The notes under the pieces were generated by a model that was not told where the DNA came from, made no database searches, and was given only the letters and a program-made list of their open reading frames with translations. Below are positions 8,171 through 17,115 of a stretch of DNA of 33,385 bases, piece after piece; within the stretch, counting starts at the first letter, position 1; the number at the start of each line of letters is the position of its first letter. The position numbers and the translations under genes are program-made. The stretch is taken from positions 1 to 33,385 of the forward strand of contig NZ_MSTI01000154.1 in the NCBI RefSeq assembly GCF_001949125.1, written 5' to 3'. This stretch comes from Deinococcus marmoris. GTDB taxonomy: Bacteria > Deinococcota > Deinococci > Deinococcales > Deinococcaceae.

Positions 8171-8201
8171 GTCAGGCGACGCAACTACGATAACGCCTGA
8201 C
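8171..8201 (-). terminator. Hairpin directly after the SorC gene stop
   Basis: GTCAGGCG (8171-8178) and CGCCTGAC (8194-8201) pair perfectly and abut the stop codon of the minus-strand SorC-type gene. There is no T-tract beyond the stem, so this is an atypical or factor-dependent terminator at best. Confidence 0.4.
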
Positions 8202-9221
8202 TTATTTCCCTTCACCGACTATCTGCTGGCGACCAATATTAATGGCGTCTTCCATTTGCAGCAGAGTAGTGGCGTTGGAAACACTGGTCGCCAGTGTGTT
8301 GATTGCCCCGGTTCTGAGCGCCCCTAGAATGGCCGTCACCTTGGACGGCTCACTTGCCATAGCGATCACATTTGGAATGCGTTTCAGGTCATTCACGCTC
8401 AGACCTACCACCCGGCCCTGAATCTGGGTGGCGGCGCTACGACCATGAATATCTAAAAAGTCGTAACCCATTAAATCGCCGACTGTACCGATGCGTTTGG
8501 CCTCGGCCAACTCACTCGGTGAAAACCAACCCATGCGAACCATGTTGCTATCGGCAGACATATCGCCTACGCCGACCAACGCCAGATCGGCGCGGCGGGC
8601 TTTATCCAGCGTCTGGCGAACCGTGGGATTAGCACTGAGTTGCCGGGCGACTTCGGGACTGCCCATCAGGGCGGGGGCGTACAGCGTTTCGCTCTGGCCG
8701 CCGAACTGCGCAGCCAGGCGGCGGGCAATATGATCCGGGTTCATGGCCTCGCCGCCCTGATACGTGCCGCCGATGGCACACACGAATGCGCACTCACGTG
8801 GCGCGGTGGAAATCGCGTGGTCTGAGACCGCGTTGATGTTGCGGCCCATGCCCACCGCCACGATCATGCCGTCTTGCAGTGTTTTATCGAGGTACCCGGC
8901 CACCAGACTCGCCAGCATCCCGCGCTGCTTTTCCGGGTCGGCATGGTCGGGTGTCAGAATAGCCCGAAGAATCCCGAAACGCTGAACCAGCGCACGCTCC
9001 ACATCATCACTCTGCTTCGGACTTTGCCGAACCCGGATTTCCACGATGCCCTCGTTCTGGGCGCGGCGTAACATCCGGCCAACAGTTGCCCGCGAGACGC
9101 CAAATTTCTTGGACAGCTCTTCTTGAGTCAGCCCATCGATGTAATACAGAGTCGCGAGGCTGGTCAGTTCGTCACTGTTGTAGCGGTCGAGAGGGACAGA
9201 ATAATTTGGCGTGAGCGACAT
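8202..9221 (-). CDS. SorC/DeoR-family sugar-binding transcriptional regulator
   Basis: This 339-residue protein has the SorC layout: an N-terminal helix-turn-helix (LATLYYIDGLTQEELSKKFGVSRATVGRMLRRA, about residues 22-54) and a long C-terminal domain related to phosphosugar isomerases, which binds sugar phosphates (VAVGMGRNI, FVCAIGGTYQGG, DLALVGVGDM, IPNVIAMAS). Members repress or activate nearby sugar and polyol operons in response to a phosphorylated intermediate. It is divergent from the CUT2 transporter genes, with 481 bases between starts, and is the obvious candidate regulator of that locus. An AGGAG site precedes the ATG. The inducer is probably a ketose phosphate made by the FGGY kinase (inference). 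Confidence 0.93.
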   Translation of the reverse strand: MSLTPNYSVPLDRYNSDELTSLATLYYIDGLTQEELSKKFGVSRATVGRMLRRAQNEGIVEIRVRQSPKQSDDVERALVQRFGILRAILTPDHADPEKQRGMLASLVAGYLDKTLQDGMIVAVGMGRNINAVSDHAISTAPRECAFVCAIGGTYQGGEAMNPDHIARRLAAQFGGQSETLYAPALMGSPEVARQLSANPTVRQTLDKARRADLALVGVGDMSADSNMVRMGWFSPSELAEAKRIGTVGDLMGYDFLDIHGRSAATQIQGRVVGLSVNDLKRIPNVIAMASEPSKVTAILGALRTGAINTLATSVSNATTLLQMEDAINIGRQQIVGEGK

Positions 9222-9702
9222 AGGACTCCTGAATCGATAGGGAATGAACTAGACAACGTGGGTAAGGCCAATCAGTCAGCACCAGAGATTTTAGAGCTTG
9301 AACGTATGCATGTGGGCATTTGTTCTGAATTTTTTCTCAATCTGTGAGCAAAAGATCAAATAGGCTCTTTTTACATACCCCTCTGTCCTCCGAAAGTCAA
9401 GAGGTGAGAGTGGGCCACTCGACAGTTGTTTCCCTGCCAGTGCAATCGATTGGTACTTTTACCCTTTATGCTCGGAGATTTGGCAAAGCTTCGTGCAAGC
9501 AATGCGTTTGAAAAAAGTAAAGAGGTTGACAGGTGAATACCCCCGTGCTTAACTATTGCTCAGCCAAAGCTCAAATGCTCAACACTTCTGCGGGAATCAC
9601 CCGGACTGTTTCGGACTGCTGTGTCTGATTCAGACGGCTCTATTCACTTCCCAGCTTTGGCGATGACTCTTCTGCACACTGATTTTATTTTGGAGGAATT
9701 TT
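9222..9702 (+). promoter_or_regulatory. Control region of the polyol operon
   Basis: 481 bases lie between divergent starts. A TTGACA -35-like hexamer at 9526-9531 is followed after 17 bases by TTAACT (9549-9554), a weak -10. Three GCTCA pentamers (9558-9562, 9569-9573, 9577-9581) cluster around the expected transcription start, and the reverse TGAGC occurs near 9346. These are plausible SorC-binding elements, judged only from repetition. GGAGGA precedes the binding-protein ATG. Confidence 0.4.
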
Positions 9703-10767
9703 ATGAAACGTACACTTGCTCTTTCCGCCGCTTTGCTGAGTGCCGTTTTTGGCATGCAGGCCAACGCCCAAACATTGAGCAATGCGACCGTCGCGTTCCT
9801 CATGCCAGATCAGGGCTCCACGCGCTATGAGGAACACGACTATCCGGGCTTTGCCGCTCAAATGAAAAAGCTGTGTCCGAGCTGCAAAGTGATTTACCTG
9901 AATGCGGACGGGGACGCCACCAAACAGCAGCAGCAGTTCAACTCCGTGATCGCACAGGGCGCAAAGGCAATCGTCTTGGACGCAGTCGATACGGCGGCGG
10001 CGGCGGCGTTGGTCAAGCGTGCCCAGGGGCAAGGGATCAAGGTCATCGCGTATGACCGTCCGATCCCGAACGCGGTGGCCGATTACTACGTCTCTTTCGA
10101 CAATGAAGCGATCGGCAGGATCATTGCAAAGTCACTGGTCGACCAACTCAAGAAGATGAAAGTGCCGACTGGTCAAAGCGGCGTTCTACAAATCAACGGT
10201 TCGCCAACGGACGCTGCCGCTGGCCTGATCAAGAAAGGCATTCATGCAGGCCTCGCGTCCGGAGGGTACAAGACCCTCGCCGAATACGACACCCCAGAGT
10301 GGGCACCGAGCAAGGCTCAGCAATGGGCAAGCGGCCAGATCACGCGCTTTGGCAAGCAGATTGTTGGCGTCGTCGCCGCCAATGACGGCACGGGCGGCGG
10401 CGCGGTCGCTGCGTTCAAGGCGGCGGGCGTCAACCCGGTTCCGCCGATCACCGGCAACGACGCAACGATTGCGGGGCTGCAGTACATCGTCGCAGGTCTT
10501 CAGTACAACACGATTTTGAAGCCAAGCGAGATCGTCGCAGGCGCTGCTGCAGACCTGGCCGTAGCGCTCCTCAAAGGTGAGAAGCCCAAGGCCAGTACGA
10601 CGCTCTACAATACGCCGTCGAGGCTCTTCGTACCGACGTTGATCACTGCCGAAAATCTTAAGGCTGAAGTCATTGATAAGAAGCTCAACGGTCAGCCAAT
10701 TGTCGCTGCCGCTGTGCTTTGTAAGGGGTATGAAGACGCTTGCAAAAAGCTTGGCATTAACCCGTAA
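9703..10767 (+). CDS. CUT2 sugar/polyol ABC transporter, substrate-binding protein
   Basis: This 354-residue exported protein starts MKRTLALSAALLSAVFGMQANA, a signal peptide with likely cleavage after ANA. The rest is a type-1 periplasmic binding protein of the XylF/RbsB group: VAFLMPDQGSTRYEEHDYPG, VIYLNADGDATKQQQQFNS, KVIAYDRPI, YYVSFDNEAIG and VGVVAANDGTGGG. It delivers a pentose or polyol to the membrane complex encoded by the next two genes. A good ribosome-binding site (GGAGGA) precedes the ATG. The gene is separated from the ATPase gene by a strong hairpin, typical where the binding protein is made in excess. XylF-like sequence makes a five-carbon ligand plausible, but not proven. Confidence 0.93.
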   Translation: MKRTLALSAALLSAVFGMQANAQTLSNATVAFLMPDQGSTRYEEHDYPGFAAQMKKLCPSCKVIYLNADGDATKQQQQFNSVIAQGAKAIVLDAVDTAAAAALVKRAQGQGIKVIAYDRPIPNAVADYYVSFDNEAIGRIIAKSLVDQLKKMKVPTGQSGVLQINGSPTDAAAGLIKKGIHAGLASGGYKTLAEYDTPEWAPSKAQQWASGQITRFGKQIVGVVAANDGTGGGAVAAFKAAGVNPVPPITGNDATIAGLQYIVAGLQYNTILKPSEIVAGAAADLAVALLKGEKPKASTTLYNTPSRLFVPTLITAENLKAEVIDKKLNGQPIVAAAVLCKGYEDACKKLGINP

Positions 10768-10779
10768 GCGTTGTGAAGG

Positions 10780-10813
10780 GGGTCGTCCGCTGCAACAGGC
10801 GGACGACCCTTTT
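10780..10813 (+). terminator. Intercistronic hairpin after the binding-protein gene
   Basis: GGGTCGTCCGC (10780-10790) and GCGGACGACCC (10799-10809) form a perfect 11-bp GC-rich stem with an 8-base loop, followed by TTTT. It lies between the binding-protein stop and the ATPase start. It probably causes partial termination or protects the upstream mRNA, giving more binding protein than transporter. Confidence 0.75.
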
Positions 10814-10852
10814 GCAAAGTTCTTCCAATCAGCAAGGGGAAGGCGAGATGAA

Positions 10853-11671
10853 ATGAGTGAACATCTGGAAAGTGCAGTCCCTCGTGGAGAGCCAGTGCTT
10901 AGTCTGCGCGGCATCTCCAAAAATTTTGGTGCCGTCTCTGCACTCACCGATATCAACTTTGACGTTCATGCTGGTGAAGTTGTCGCGCTTGTCGGTGACA
11001 ACGGTGCGGGCAAGTCGACGCTGGTCAAGGTTCTTGCTGGCGTCCATCAGCCGAGCGCAGGAGAGATTTTTTTTGACGGTAAGCCGGTCAAACTGACCGA
11101 TCCATCGACGGCACTTGATCTCGGCATTGCGACGGTCTTCCAGGATCTTGCCCTGTGCGAGAATCTCGATGTCGTCGCCAACATTTTTTTAGGGCGAGAA
11201 AAGGGACCCTGGCATCTCGACGAAGTCGGCATGGAAATTCGCTCCTGGACGCTCCTCAACGAACTCTCGGCGCGCATTCCAAGTGTGCGGGAACCGATCG
11301 CCTCACTTTCGGGCGGCCAGCGCCAGACCGTTGCCATCGCCAGGTCGCTCCTGCTTCAGCCAAAACTGATCATGCTTGACGAGCCAACAGCGGCCCTCGG
11401 CGTCGCGCAGACGGCGGAAGTGCTTGACCTGATCGAGCGGGTGCGCGCGCGTGGCCTTGGCGTGCTCATGATCAGCCATAACATGGAGGATGTGCGTGCC
11501 GTCGCCGACCGGATCGTTGTGCTTCGGCTCGGGCGCAACAATGGCATTCTTACGCCCGACGCTTCAAACGAAGAACTGGTCAGCGCCATCACAGGCGCAA
11601 CGGAAAATTCGGTTACTCGGCGTGCCGGGCGTCGCGCCCAGCGCGAACATTCCAATGAGGCAAGCTCATGA
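10853..11671 (+). CDS. CUT2 sugar ABC transporter, ATP-binding protein
   Basis: This 272-residue ATPase carries Walker A GDNGAGKST (residues 48-56), Q-loop FQDL, signature LSGGQRQ, Walker B LIMLDEPTAA and the switch His in MISHNME. It has a single ABC domain, like FrcA-type partners, rather than the duplicated RbsA/XylG form. It energises uptake through the permease that follows. The ATG at 10853 was chosen over an upstream frame start at 10673 because the ABC fold starts directly and GGGAAGG precedes it. The stop overlaps the permease start by four bases (ATGA), so translation is coupled. Confidence 0.95.
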   Translation: MSEHLESAVPRGEPVLSLRGISKNFGAVSALTDINFDVHAGEVVALVGDNGAGKSTLVKVLAGVHQPSAGEIFFDGKPVKLTDPSTALDLGIATVFQDLALCENLDVVANIFLGREKGPWHLDEVGMEIRSWTLLNELSARIPSVREPIASLSGGQRQTVAIARSLLLQPKLIMLDEPTAALGVAQTAEVLDLIERVRARGLGVLMISHNMEDVRAVADRIVVLRLGRNNGILTPDASNEELVSAITGATENSVTRRAGRRAQREHSNEASS

Positions 11672-12924
11672 GTCAGCCACCAGACGGCTCTCCCAACACC
11701 CCGCTGCTCGACCGCGCCGACGTCCGTGTCAAACATGCGACCGGCATCAGCGGCGCTTTTGAGGCATTCATCACCCGCGTCAAATCAGGTGATCTTGGTT
11801 TCCTGCCGGTCATCGTCGGCCTGCTCATTATCTGCACCGTTTTCCAGATTCTCAATCCGGTCTTCCTGTCGAGCGCCAACATCGCCAACCTGTTGTTCGA
11901 TTCCTCGACGATTGGTGTGATTTCGCTGGGTATCGTCTGTGTTCTGATGGTGGCGCAGATCGACCTGTCGGTCGGTTCGGTCAGCGGCTTCGCCTCAGCA
12001 CTTGTTGGCACCTTGTGGGTCAATCAGGGGTGGCCCGTGCTGCTGGCCATTGTCGCAGCGCTCGTCATTGGTGCGCTCATCGGCGCAGCTTACGCCTTTC
12101 TCTTCAACTGGCTCGGCATGCCAAGCTTCGTTTCAACCCTTTCAGGGCTGCTTGCCTTTCTTGGACTGCAACTCTTTCTCCTCCGCTCGACTGGCTCGAT
12201 CAATCTGCCTTTCGAATCGCCGCTGGTTTCATTCGGTCAGCTCCTAACGGTGCCCAACTGGTTATCCTATGCGCTCGTTGCTTTGGCCGCAGTTGGTGTC
12301 TTCCTGACAGACTACCGAATTCAGCAGCGTCGTAGGACGTCTGGTCTGTCAACACAGCCGATGGGTACGGTCGCGATCAAGGCGTTGGCGATTTTGGTAG
12401 GTCTGGAACTCATCGTTTTTTACCTTAACCAGACGCGTGGCGTGCCGTGGATGTTCGGGTTGTTTGTTTGCCTGGTCATCGCGATGAATTATGCTTTGAA
12501 GCAGACGCAATGGGGGCGTGCGATGACCGCTGTTGGCGGCAATCCCGAAGCTGCGCGGCGTGCAGGCATCAATGTGACCCGCATTTACATGAGTGCTTTC
12601 ATGATCTGTTCGACGCTGGCTGCCCTTGGTGGCGTGCTGGCGGCGTCGCGGCTGGCTTCAGCAAGCCAGCAGGCCGGTACCGGCGACGTCAATCTCAACG
12701 CCATCGCTGCGGCTGTGATCGGCGGCACCAGTCTGTTCGGTGGACGCGGCAGCGCTTATTCGGCCCTGCTCGGCATCATCGTCATTCAGGCGATCTCCAG
12801 CGGTCTGACGCTGCTCGATCTGTCGTCATCGCTTCGCTACATGATTACTGGCGCGGTTCTGGCAATCGCCGTCATTGTCGATTCCCTGTCGCGGCGCTCG
12901 CGCATGTCCAGTGGCCGTGGCTGA
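11668..12924 (+). CDS. CUT2 sugar ABC transporter, permease
   Basis: This 418-residue integral membrane protein of the BPD_transp_2 (RbsC/XylH) family has about ten hydrophobic segments, starting with LPVIVGLLIICTVFQILNPV. A hydrophilic loop near residues 210-235 is typical of the XylH subgroup. Family marks are VAQIDLSVGSVSGF, WGRAMTAVGGNPEAARRAGI, and the late GDVNLNAIAAAVIGGTSLFGGRG. It forms the inner-membrane channel with the ATPase encoded four bases upstream. Length and loop fit XylH-like permeases. Substrate specificity comes from the binding protein and is probably a pentose or polyol. Confidence 0.94.
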   Translation: MSQPPDGSPNTPLLDRADVRVKHATGISGAFEAFITRVKSGDLGFLPVIVGLLIICTVFQILNPVFLSSANIANLLFDSSTIGVISLGIVCVLMVAQIDLSVGSVSGFASALVGTLWVNQGWPVLLAIVAALVIGALIGAAYAFLFNWLGMPSFVSTLSGLLAFLGLQLFLLRSTGSINLPFESPLVSFGQLLTVPNWLSYALVALAAVGVFLTDYRIQQRRRTSGLSTQPMGTVAIKALAILVGLELIVFYLNQTRGVPWMFGLFVCLVIAMNYALKQTQWGRAMTAVGGNPEAARRAGINVTRIYMSAFMICSTLAALGGVLAASRLASASQQAGTGDVNLNAIAAAVIGGTSLFGGRGSAYSALLGIIVIQAISSGLTLLDLSSSLRYMITGAVLAIAVIVDSLSRRSRMSSGRG

Positions 12925-12950
12925 CCTCAACTTTTTGGAGACGTTTATAA

Positions 12951-13679
12951 ATGACACAGACACTCGCAGGTAAGGTTGCGGCAGTGACGGGTGCCGCCTC
13001 CGGGATCGGACTTGAATGCGCGAAACATATGGCCGCTGCAGGTGCCAAGGTCGTCCTGATCGACAGAGCAGAAGGGGCGCTCATTGAGCAGTGTGCCGAG
13101 ATCGGCCCTGGCGCCATTCCACTTGTCATCGATCTGCTTGATAAGAGAAGCGTCGCAACGATGATGCCGCAGATTCTAGAGGCCGTGGGCCAACTCGACA
13201 TCTTTCACGCCAACGCCGGTTCTTACATTGGTGGTGAAGTCGCGACAGGCGATCCCGACACCTGGGACCGGATGCTTGACCTGAACATCAACGCTACTTT
13301 CCGCACTATTCAAGCCGTGCTGCCTCATATGATTGAACGAAAGAGTGGCGATATCATCGTGACGAGTTCAGTCGCTGGTGTGGTACCGGTCGTGTGGGAG
13401 CCAATCTACACGGCGTCCAAACATGCCGTACAGGCTTTTGTCCATACGGTACGCAGGCAGGTAGCCAAGCATGGCCTGCGTGTTGGTGCCGTTTTGCCGG
13501 GGCCGGTCGTCACGGCGCTCATCAATGACTGGCCTCAGGCCAAACGCGACGCAGCTCTGGCGGACGGGAGCCTTATGGAAGCCAACGAAGTCGCCGAGGC
13601 CGTTATGTTCATGCTGACACGGCCACGCAATATTACGATCCGTGATCTCGTCATCGTCCCCCAGAGTCTTGATTTATAA
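12951..13679 (+). CDS. SDR dehydrogenase, polyol (ribitol 2-dehydrogenase-like)
   Basis: This 242-residue classical SDR has [16 protein letters not shown] (NAD loop), a VVLID strand with the Asp that favours [18 protein letters not shown], a VTSSVAG serine motif and [11 protein letters not shown] with the Tyr/Lys pair. The HANAGSY variant and the C-terminal [16 protein letters not shown] resemble ribitol/polyol 2-dehydrogenases. It lies 26 bases after the permease in the same direction, so it is probably the first catabolic step, oxidising the imported polyol to a ketose. The assignment to ribitol in particular is from memory of family patterns and remains tentative. Confidence 0.85.
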   Translation: MTQTLAGKVAAVTGAASGIGLECAKHMAAAGAKVVLIDRAEGALIEQCAEIGPGAIPLVIDLLDKRSVATMMPQILEAVGQLDIFHANAGSYIGGEVATGDPDTWDRMLDLNINATFRTIQAVLPHMIERKSGDIIVTSSVAGVVPVVWEPIYTASKHAVQAFVHTVRRQVAKHGLRVGAVLPGPVVTALINDWPQAKRDAALADGSLMEANEVAEAVMFMLTRPRNITIRDLVIVPQSLDL

Positions 13680-13746
13680 ACTGTAGCGGTTCTGATAACT
13701 CAACCGAAATAGGCTGACTGTCCGCGCCCAACGCCAAGTCCTAAAT

Positions 13747-13996
13747 TTGCCCAAGACCATGCAGGCGATCGTCGTCTATGCCCCCGATGATTATCGCCTG
13801 GAAGAAGTGGAAGTGCCGCGTGCCAGATCCGACAATATTATCGAAGTGGAAGCCTGTCGGATTTGCGCCAGCGACATCAAAACCTTTCACGGCACACAGA
13901 GTTTGTGGGGCGGCTCCGGACAGCCCAGTTGGGTCAAAGTGCCCATGAATTCGTGGTCCATGCCATGGAAGTCGGCGAGAACGTCGCCAAAAAAAG
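13747..13996 (+). pseudogene. Truncated zinc polyol dehydrogenase remnant
   Basis: The first 70 codons (MPKTMQAIVVYAPDDYRLEEVEVP... CRICASDIKTFHG...) match the N-terminus of medium-chain zinc dehydrogenases of the erythritol/threitol dehydrogenase type. Around 13940-13950 the frame breaks. A loss of about a dozen bases removes the expected VIPG and the gene resumes in another frame as HEFVVHAMEVGENVAKK. Homology then stops at about 13990, with the rest of the roughly 350-residue enzyme absent. It once followed the SDR gene in the operon. The 270 bases after it (to 14265) hold no recognisable gene. Confidence 0.75.
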
Positions 13997-14265
13997 TGAA
14001 ACCATATCTAAAGTCGACAATTTGTCTCTTTTTCAAGCTCGTGTAGCGTTCTTTAAGTTCTGACACCAGAGAATCCCAATCATGAGAATTTGGCAAGTCA
14101 GTTTCCGACTTTGAAATCGGCTGGCTTCAAAAACGCACTTCGCCTCTCATACTCCATCGAGATATCAGAATTTCCAGAACGCTGCACGAGGTGCCATCCC
14201 TAAAATGGAATGCCAGTGACAACCTCTGATTCACAACAAGTCGCCGCCTCACAAGGAGAGCCACC

Positions 14266-15339
14266 GTGACCACCACCAGTTTGCCCGACTCCAGAACGTC
14301 AGTCAATGTCATGATGCCCGCCGCCATCATGCGTGGGGCACATCATATCGAGTTCGGCCAGATTGAAAAGCCCGTCGTCAAGTCGGGTGAGGTGCTGATC
14401 CGGGTGCTCGCCAACAGTGTGTGCGGCTCCGACCTGCATTATTGGCATGAAGGCAAGATCGGCTCGGCGGTGGTCAGCGCCCCCTTTACGCCTGGCCATG
14501 AGTTCGCGGGCGTGGTGGTCGAGGGCACAGGTGAGCCGCATGGCCTTCCCGACGGCACGCTCGTGGCGGTTGATCCGGCCCAGCCCTGCCACCACTGCTA
14601 CTGGTGTCATCAGGGTAACCATCATCTGTGCCCGAATATGGTGTTTGTCGGCGCTCCGCCGTGCCCCGGCGCGATGGCTCAATATATCGCGGTGCCCGTC
14701 AGCACGGCGTTCATCATGCCGCCAAACTTCACGGCGGTGCAGGCCGCCCTGCTGGAGCCGCTGGGGGTTGCCATGCACGCGCTCGACCTGGCCAAACTGC
14801 GGCCCGGCACGCATCTGGCGATTCTGGGTGCGGGCACCATCGGCCTGTATGTTCAGATGCTGGCCCGCATCAGCGGCGCTATGAGCATCGCCATGATCGA
14901 GCCGCAGGCGTACCGCCGAGAAAAGGCGCTGGAATTGGGCGCAACTTCCGTCTTTCCCGATACCGAAAGTTACCTCGCCTCGGTCAAAGACACGCCCACG
15001 CGCGGCGCGGACGTGGTGATAGAGGCCACCACCAGTCCGCACGGGCCGCGCCACGCCACCGAAGCGGTGAGAATTGGCGGCAAAGTGGTGCTGGTGGGTA
15101 TTCCCGACGGAGACGAGTTCACCCTCACAGGTTCGCAGGTGCGGCGCAAAGGTTTGACCATCAAACTCTCGCGGCGCATGGGCAACATTTATCCCAGAGC
15201 CATTGAATTTGTGCAAAGGGGCATTATCGATGTCAATGCTGTCGTGACCCATACGTTGCCACTCTCGCAGGTGCGCGAGGCGCTTGAGATGCTGGCCGAG
15301 TACAGAGATGGAGTCATTAAAGTGGTGCTGGAGCCGTGA
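14266..15339 (+). CDS. Zinc-dependent polyol/alcohol dehydrogenase (MDR)
   Basis: This 357-residue medium-chain dehydrogenase of the sorbitol/xylitol/idonate dehydrogenase group oxidises a polyol to a ketose with NAD(P). Catalytic zinc ligands C53 (CGSDLHYW) and H78-E79 (PGHEFAG) are present, as are the four structural-zinc cysteines C108, C111, C114 and C122. The cofactor fold appears as LAILGAGTIGLYVQML. The GTG start at 14266 has AAGGAGAG ahead of it; the ATG at 14311 is a weaker option. It stands between the remnant of a related dehydrogenase and the FGGY kinase, and may have replaced the broken copy functionally. The exact polyol is unknown. Confidence 0.92.
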   Translation: MTTTSLPDSRTSVNVMMPAAIMRGAHHIEFGQIEKPVVKSGEVLIRVLANSVCGSDLHYWHEGKIGSAVVSAPFTPGHEFAGVVVEGTGEPHGLPDGTLVAVDPAQPCHHCYWCHQGNHHLCPNMVFVGAPPCPGAMAQYIAVPVSTAFIMPPNFTAVQAALLEPLGVAMHALDLAKLRPGTHLAILGAGTIGLYVQMLARISGAMSIAMIEPQAYRREKALELGATSVFPDTESYLASVKDTPTRGADVVIEATTSPHGPRHATEAVRIGGKVVLVGIPDGDEFTLTGSQVRRKGLTIKLSRRMGNIYPRAIEFVQRGIIDVNAVVTHTLPLSQVREALEMLAEYRDGVIKVVLEP

Positions 15340-15562
15340 AGGGGTTGCAAAACGTGGTTGAAGGCGCTCCGGTGCTCCTGACAGTCAGCGATCCCTGGTC
15401 GAGTTCATTGTGCCTAGCAGCCGGTGTACGGCAATTCGGTGGGCAGGGACTTCGCCTGAAACGCCTGCATGGCCGACGCTCTGCTCAAACCGCTCCGCCT
15501 TGTGTGAGTCGTGCAATCGTTATGCTCAAACCATGCGATATCCGGCTCCGGAAAACCGAACG

Positions 15563-17077
15563 ATGAAGTGGGGCGAGTCGGCAGATTTGCTGCTGGGTAT
15601 CGATGTTGGGACTTACAGTAGCAAGGGCGTGCTCACTGACCTGAGCGGAATGGTCTTGCGCTCAAAGACGATCCCGCACGGCGTCTCACTTCCCCGCCCT
15701 GGATTTGTTGAGCAAGACGCAGACAGTATCTGGTGGCGCGATGTAGTACAGATCATCCAGGCGTTGATCGAGGGTGAAGATGCTGCGCGCATCGCTGGAG
15801 TCGCGCTGAGCGCCATTGGACCATGTCTGCTGGCGCTTGATGAGCATGGCGTGCCGCTGCACCCCGGAATTCTTTACGGCGTCGACACCCGTGCTCATGC
15901 CCAGATGACATCGCTCGAGGATGAACTCGGTGAGGCCACCGTCTTCGCGCACAGCCGGATGGCATTCACCAGCCAGGCCATTGGGCCGAAGATTCGTTGG
16001 CTACGCGAAAACGAGCCTGAGGTCTGGGCCAAGGCGCGCACGCTGACCACCGCGAGCAGCTACCTCTGTTACCGTTTGAGCGACCAGTGGGTGATCAATC
16101 ACCACGAAGCCAGCCACTTCATGCCGCTGTATGATCCTCAAACGCTGACCTGGTCGGACCGCTTCGCAGGCGCAGTTCTTGGCGACAAGGATCTGAGCGT
16201 CCTGCCCCGCCTGGGTTGGAGTGATGAATTGGCCGGGTTCGTGAGCCTTCAGGCGGCGGCGGAGACGGGCCTACGCGAGGGCACGCCTGTCGCGGTTGGA
16301 GCGGTGGACGCGCTCAGCGAGGCGTTGAGTGTCGGAGTCGTCAACTCTGGCGACCTGATGATCATGTACGGCTCAACCACGTTTTTCATTTTGGTAGAGG
16401 CCGCACCAGTACCTGATCCCCGGGTATGGACGGTAAATGGGGCTTACGATGGACAGTTCAACTTGGCAGCGGGCATGGCTACCAGCGGCAGTTTGACTCG
16501 CTGGTTTGCCGACGAGCTGGCCCGGGACTTGCCCGAAGAGGACGCTTACGATCAGCTCTTTGCAGCGGCTGACGGTGTACCGCCCGGTGCTAACGGAGTG
16601 CTGCTGCTCCCATACTTCAGTGGTGAGCGTACGCCCATTAATGACCCAAAAGCGCGGGGTGTGATGGCGGGCCTCAGTCTCTCGACCACCCGCGATGACC
16701 TCTTTCGCGCCACACTCGAGGGCGTTGGCTACGGAATCCGGCACAATATCGAAACCTTCCGTCATCTGGGGGCACAGGTAGAGCGCATCGTGGCCGTTGG
16801 CGGCGGAGCCAAGACCACGACCTGGCTTCAAATTGTGACGGACATCTGCGGCGTGGTGCAGGAAGTGCCCGCGCTGACGATCGGGGCCAGTTATGGCGAT
16901 GCCTTCTTGGCTGGGCTGGCGGCTGGCAAATTGAAACGTGAGGACTTGCAGACCTGGGTCAGGCCGGGCCGCATCATCAAGCCGGACACTTCAAACCAGG
17001 CAGTTTACGAGCGTAACTTTGAACTTTTCAAGCGGCTGTACACCCAGACCAGGGACGTGGTGCACCAGCTCAGTTGA
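15563..17077 (+). CDS. FGGY-family carbohydrate kinase (pentulose type)
   Basis: This 504-residue sugar kinase of the FGGY family phosphorylates a ketose with ATP. The N-terminal phosphate loop is GIDVGTYSSKG, the likely catalytic base is D249 in GAVDALSEAL, and the ATP-site motifs GSLTRWF, LLLPYFSGERTP and AVGGGAKTTTWLQ are present. Length is normal. The ATG at 15563 was chosen because the fold begins there; an ATG at 15533 in the same frame is an alternative, and neither has a strong ribosome-binding site. It follows the zinc dehydrogenase by 223 bases. With the two dehydrogenases it would convert polyol-derived ketopentose to its 5-phosphate. Whether xylulose, ribulose or another ketose is used cannot be read from sequence alone. 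Confidence 0.9.
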   Translation: MKWGESADLLLGIDVGTYSSKGVLTDLSGMVLRSKTIPHGVSLPRPGFVEQDADSIWWRDVVQIIQALIEGEDAARIAGVALSAIGPCLLALDEHGVPLHPGILYGVDTRAHAQMTSLEDELGEATVFAHSRMAFTSQAIGPKIRWLRENEPEVWAKARTLTTASSYLCYRLSDQWVINHHEASHFMPLYDPQTLTWSDRFAGAVLGDKDLSVLPRLGWSDELAGFVSLQAAAETGLREGTPVAVGAVDALSEALSVGVVNSGDLMIMYGSTTFFILVEAAPVPDPRVWTVNGAYDGQFNLAAGMATSGSLTRWFADELARDLPEEDAYDQLFAAADGVPPGANGVLLLPYFSGERTPINDPKARGVMAGLSLSTTRDDLFRATLEGVGYGIRHNIETFRHLGAQVERIVAVGGGAKTTTWLQIVTDICGVVQEVPALTIGASYGDAFLAGLAAGKLKREDLQTWVRPGRIIKPDTSNQAVYERNFELFKRLYTQTRDVVHQLS

Positions 17078-17115
17078 CATTGGAGATCTGAAACTGATCT
17101 TGCTAGGGTTTTGCT

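Larger units (their letters stand above)
7561..8201. other. 640-bp region without a clear gene
   Basis: No family is recognised. Seen here: a short stem (AGTTG-CTT-CAACT, 7567-7579) right after the regulator stop, possibly a transcription end; a 36-codon open frame at 7839-7949 (MRKRAFVRPRGRPIEIS...) that looks like a fragment or chance; a perfect 15-bp hairpin at 7944-7975; a lone IS6-like end at 8049-8068; and a stem at 8171-8201. The base composition is more AT-rich than its neighbours. The stretch reads as a graveyard of small mobile pieces. Confidence 0.45.

Noticed and set aside
14299..15252. 317-residue minus-strand frame opposite the zinc dehydrogenase
   Set aside because: His/Arg-rich composition without motifs; mirror of the real gene.
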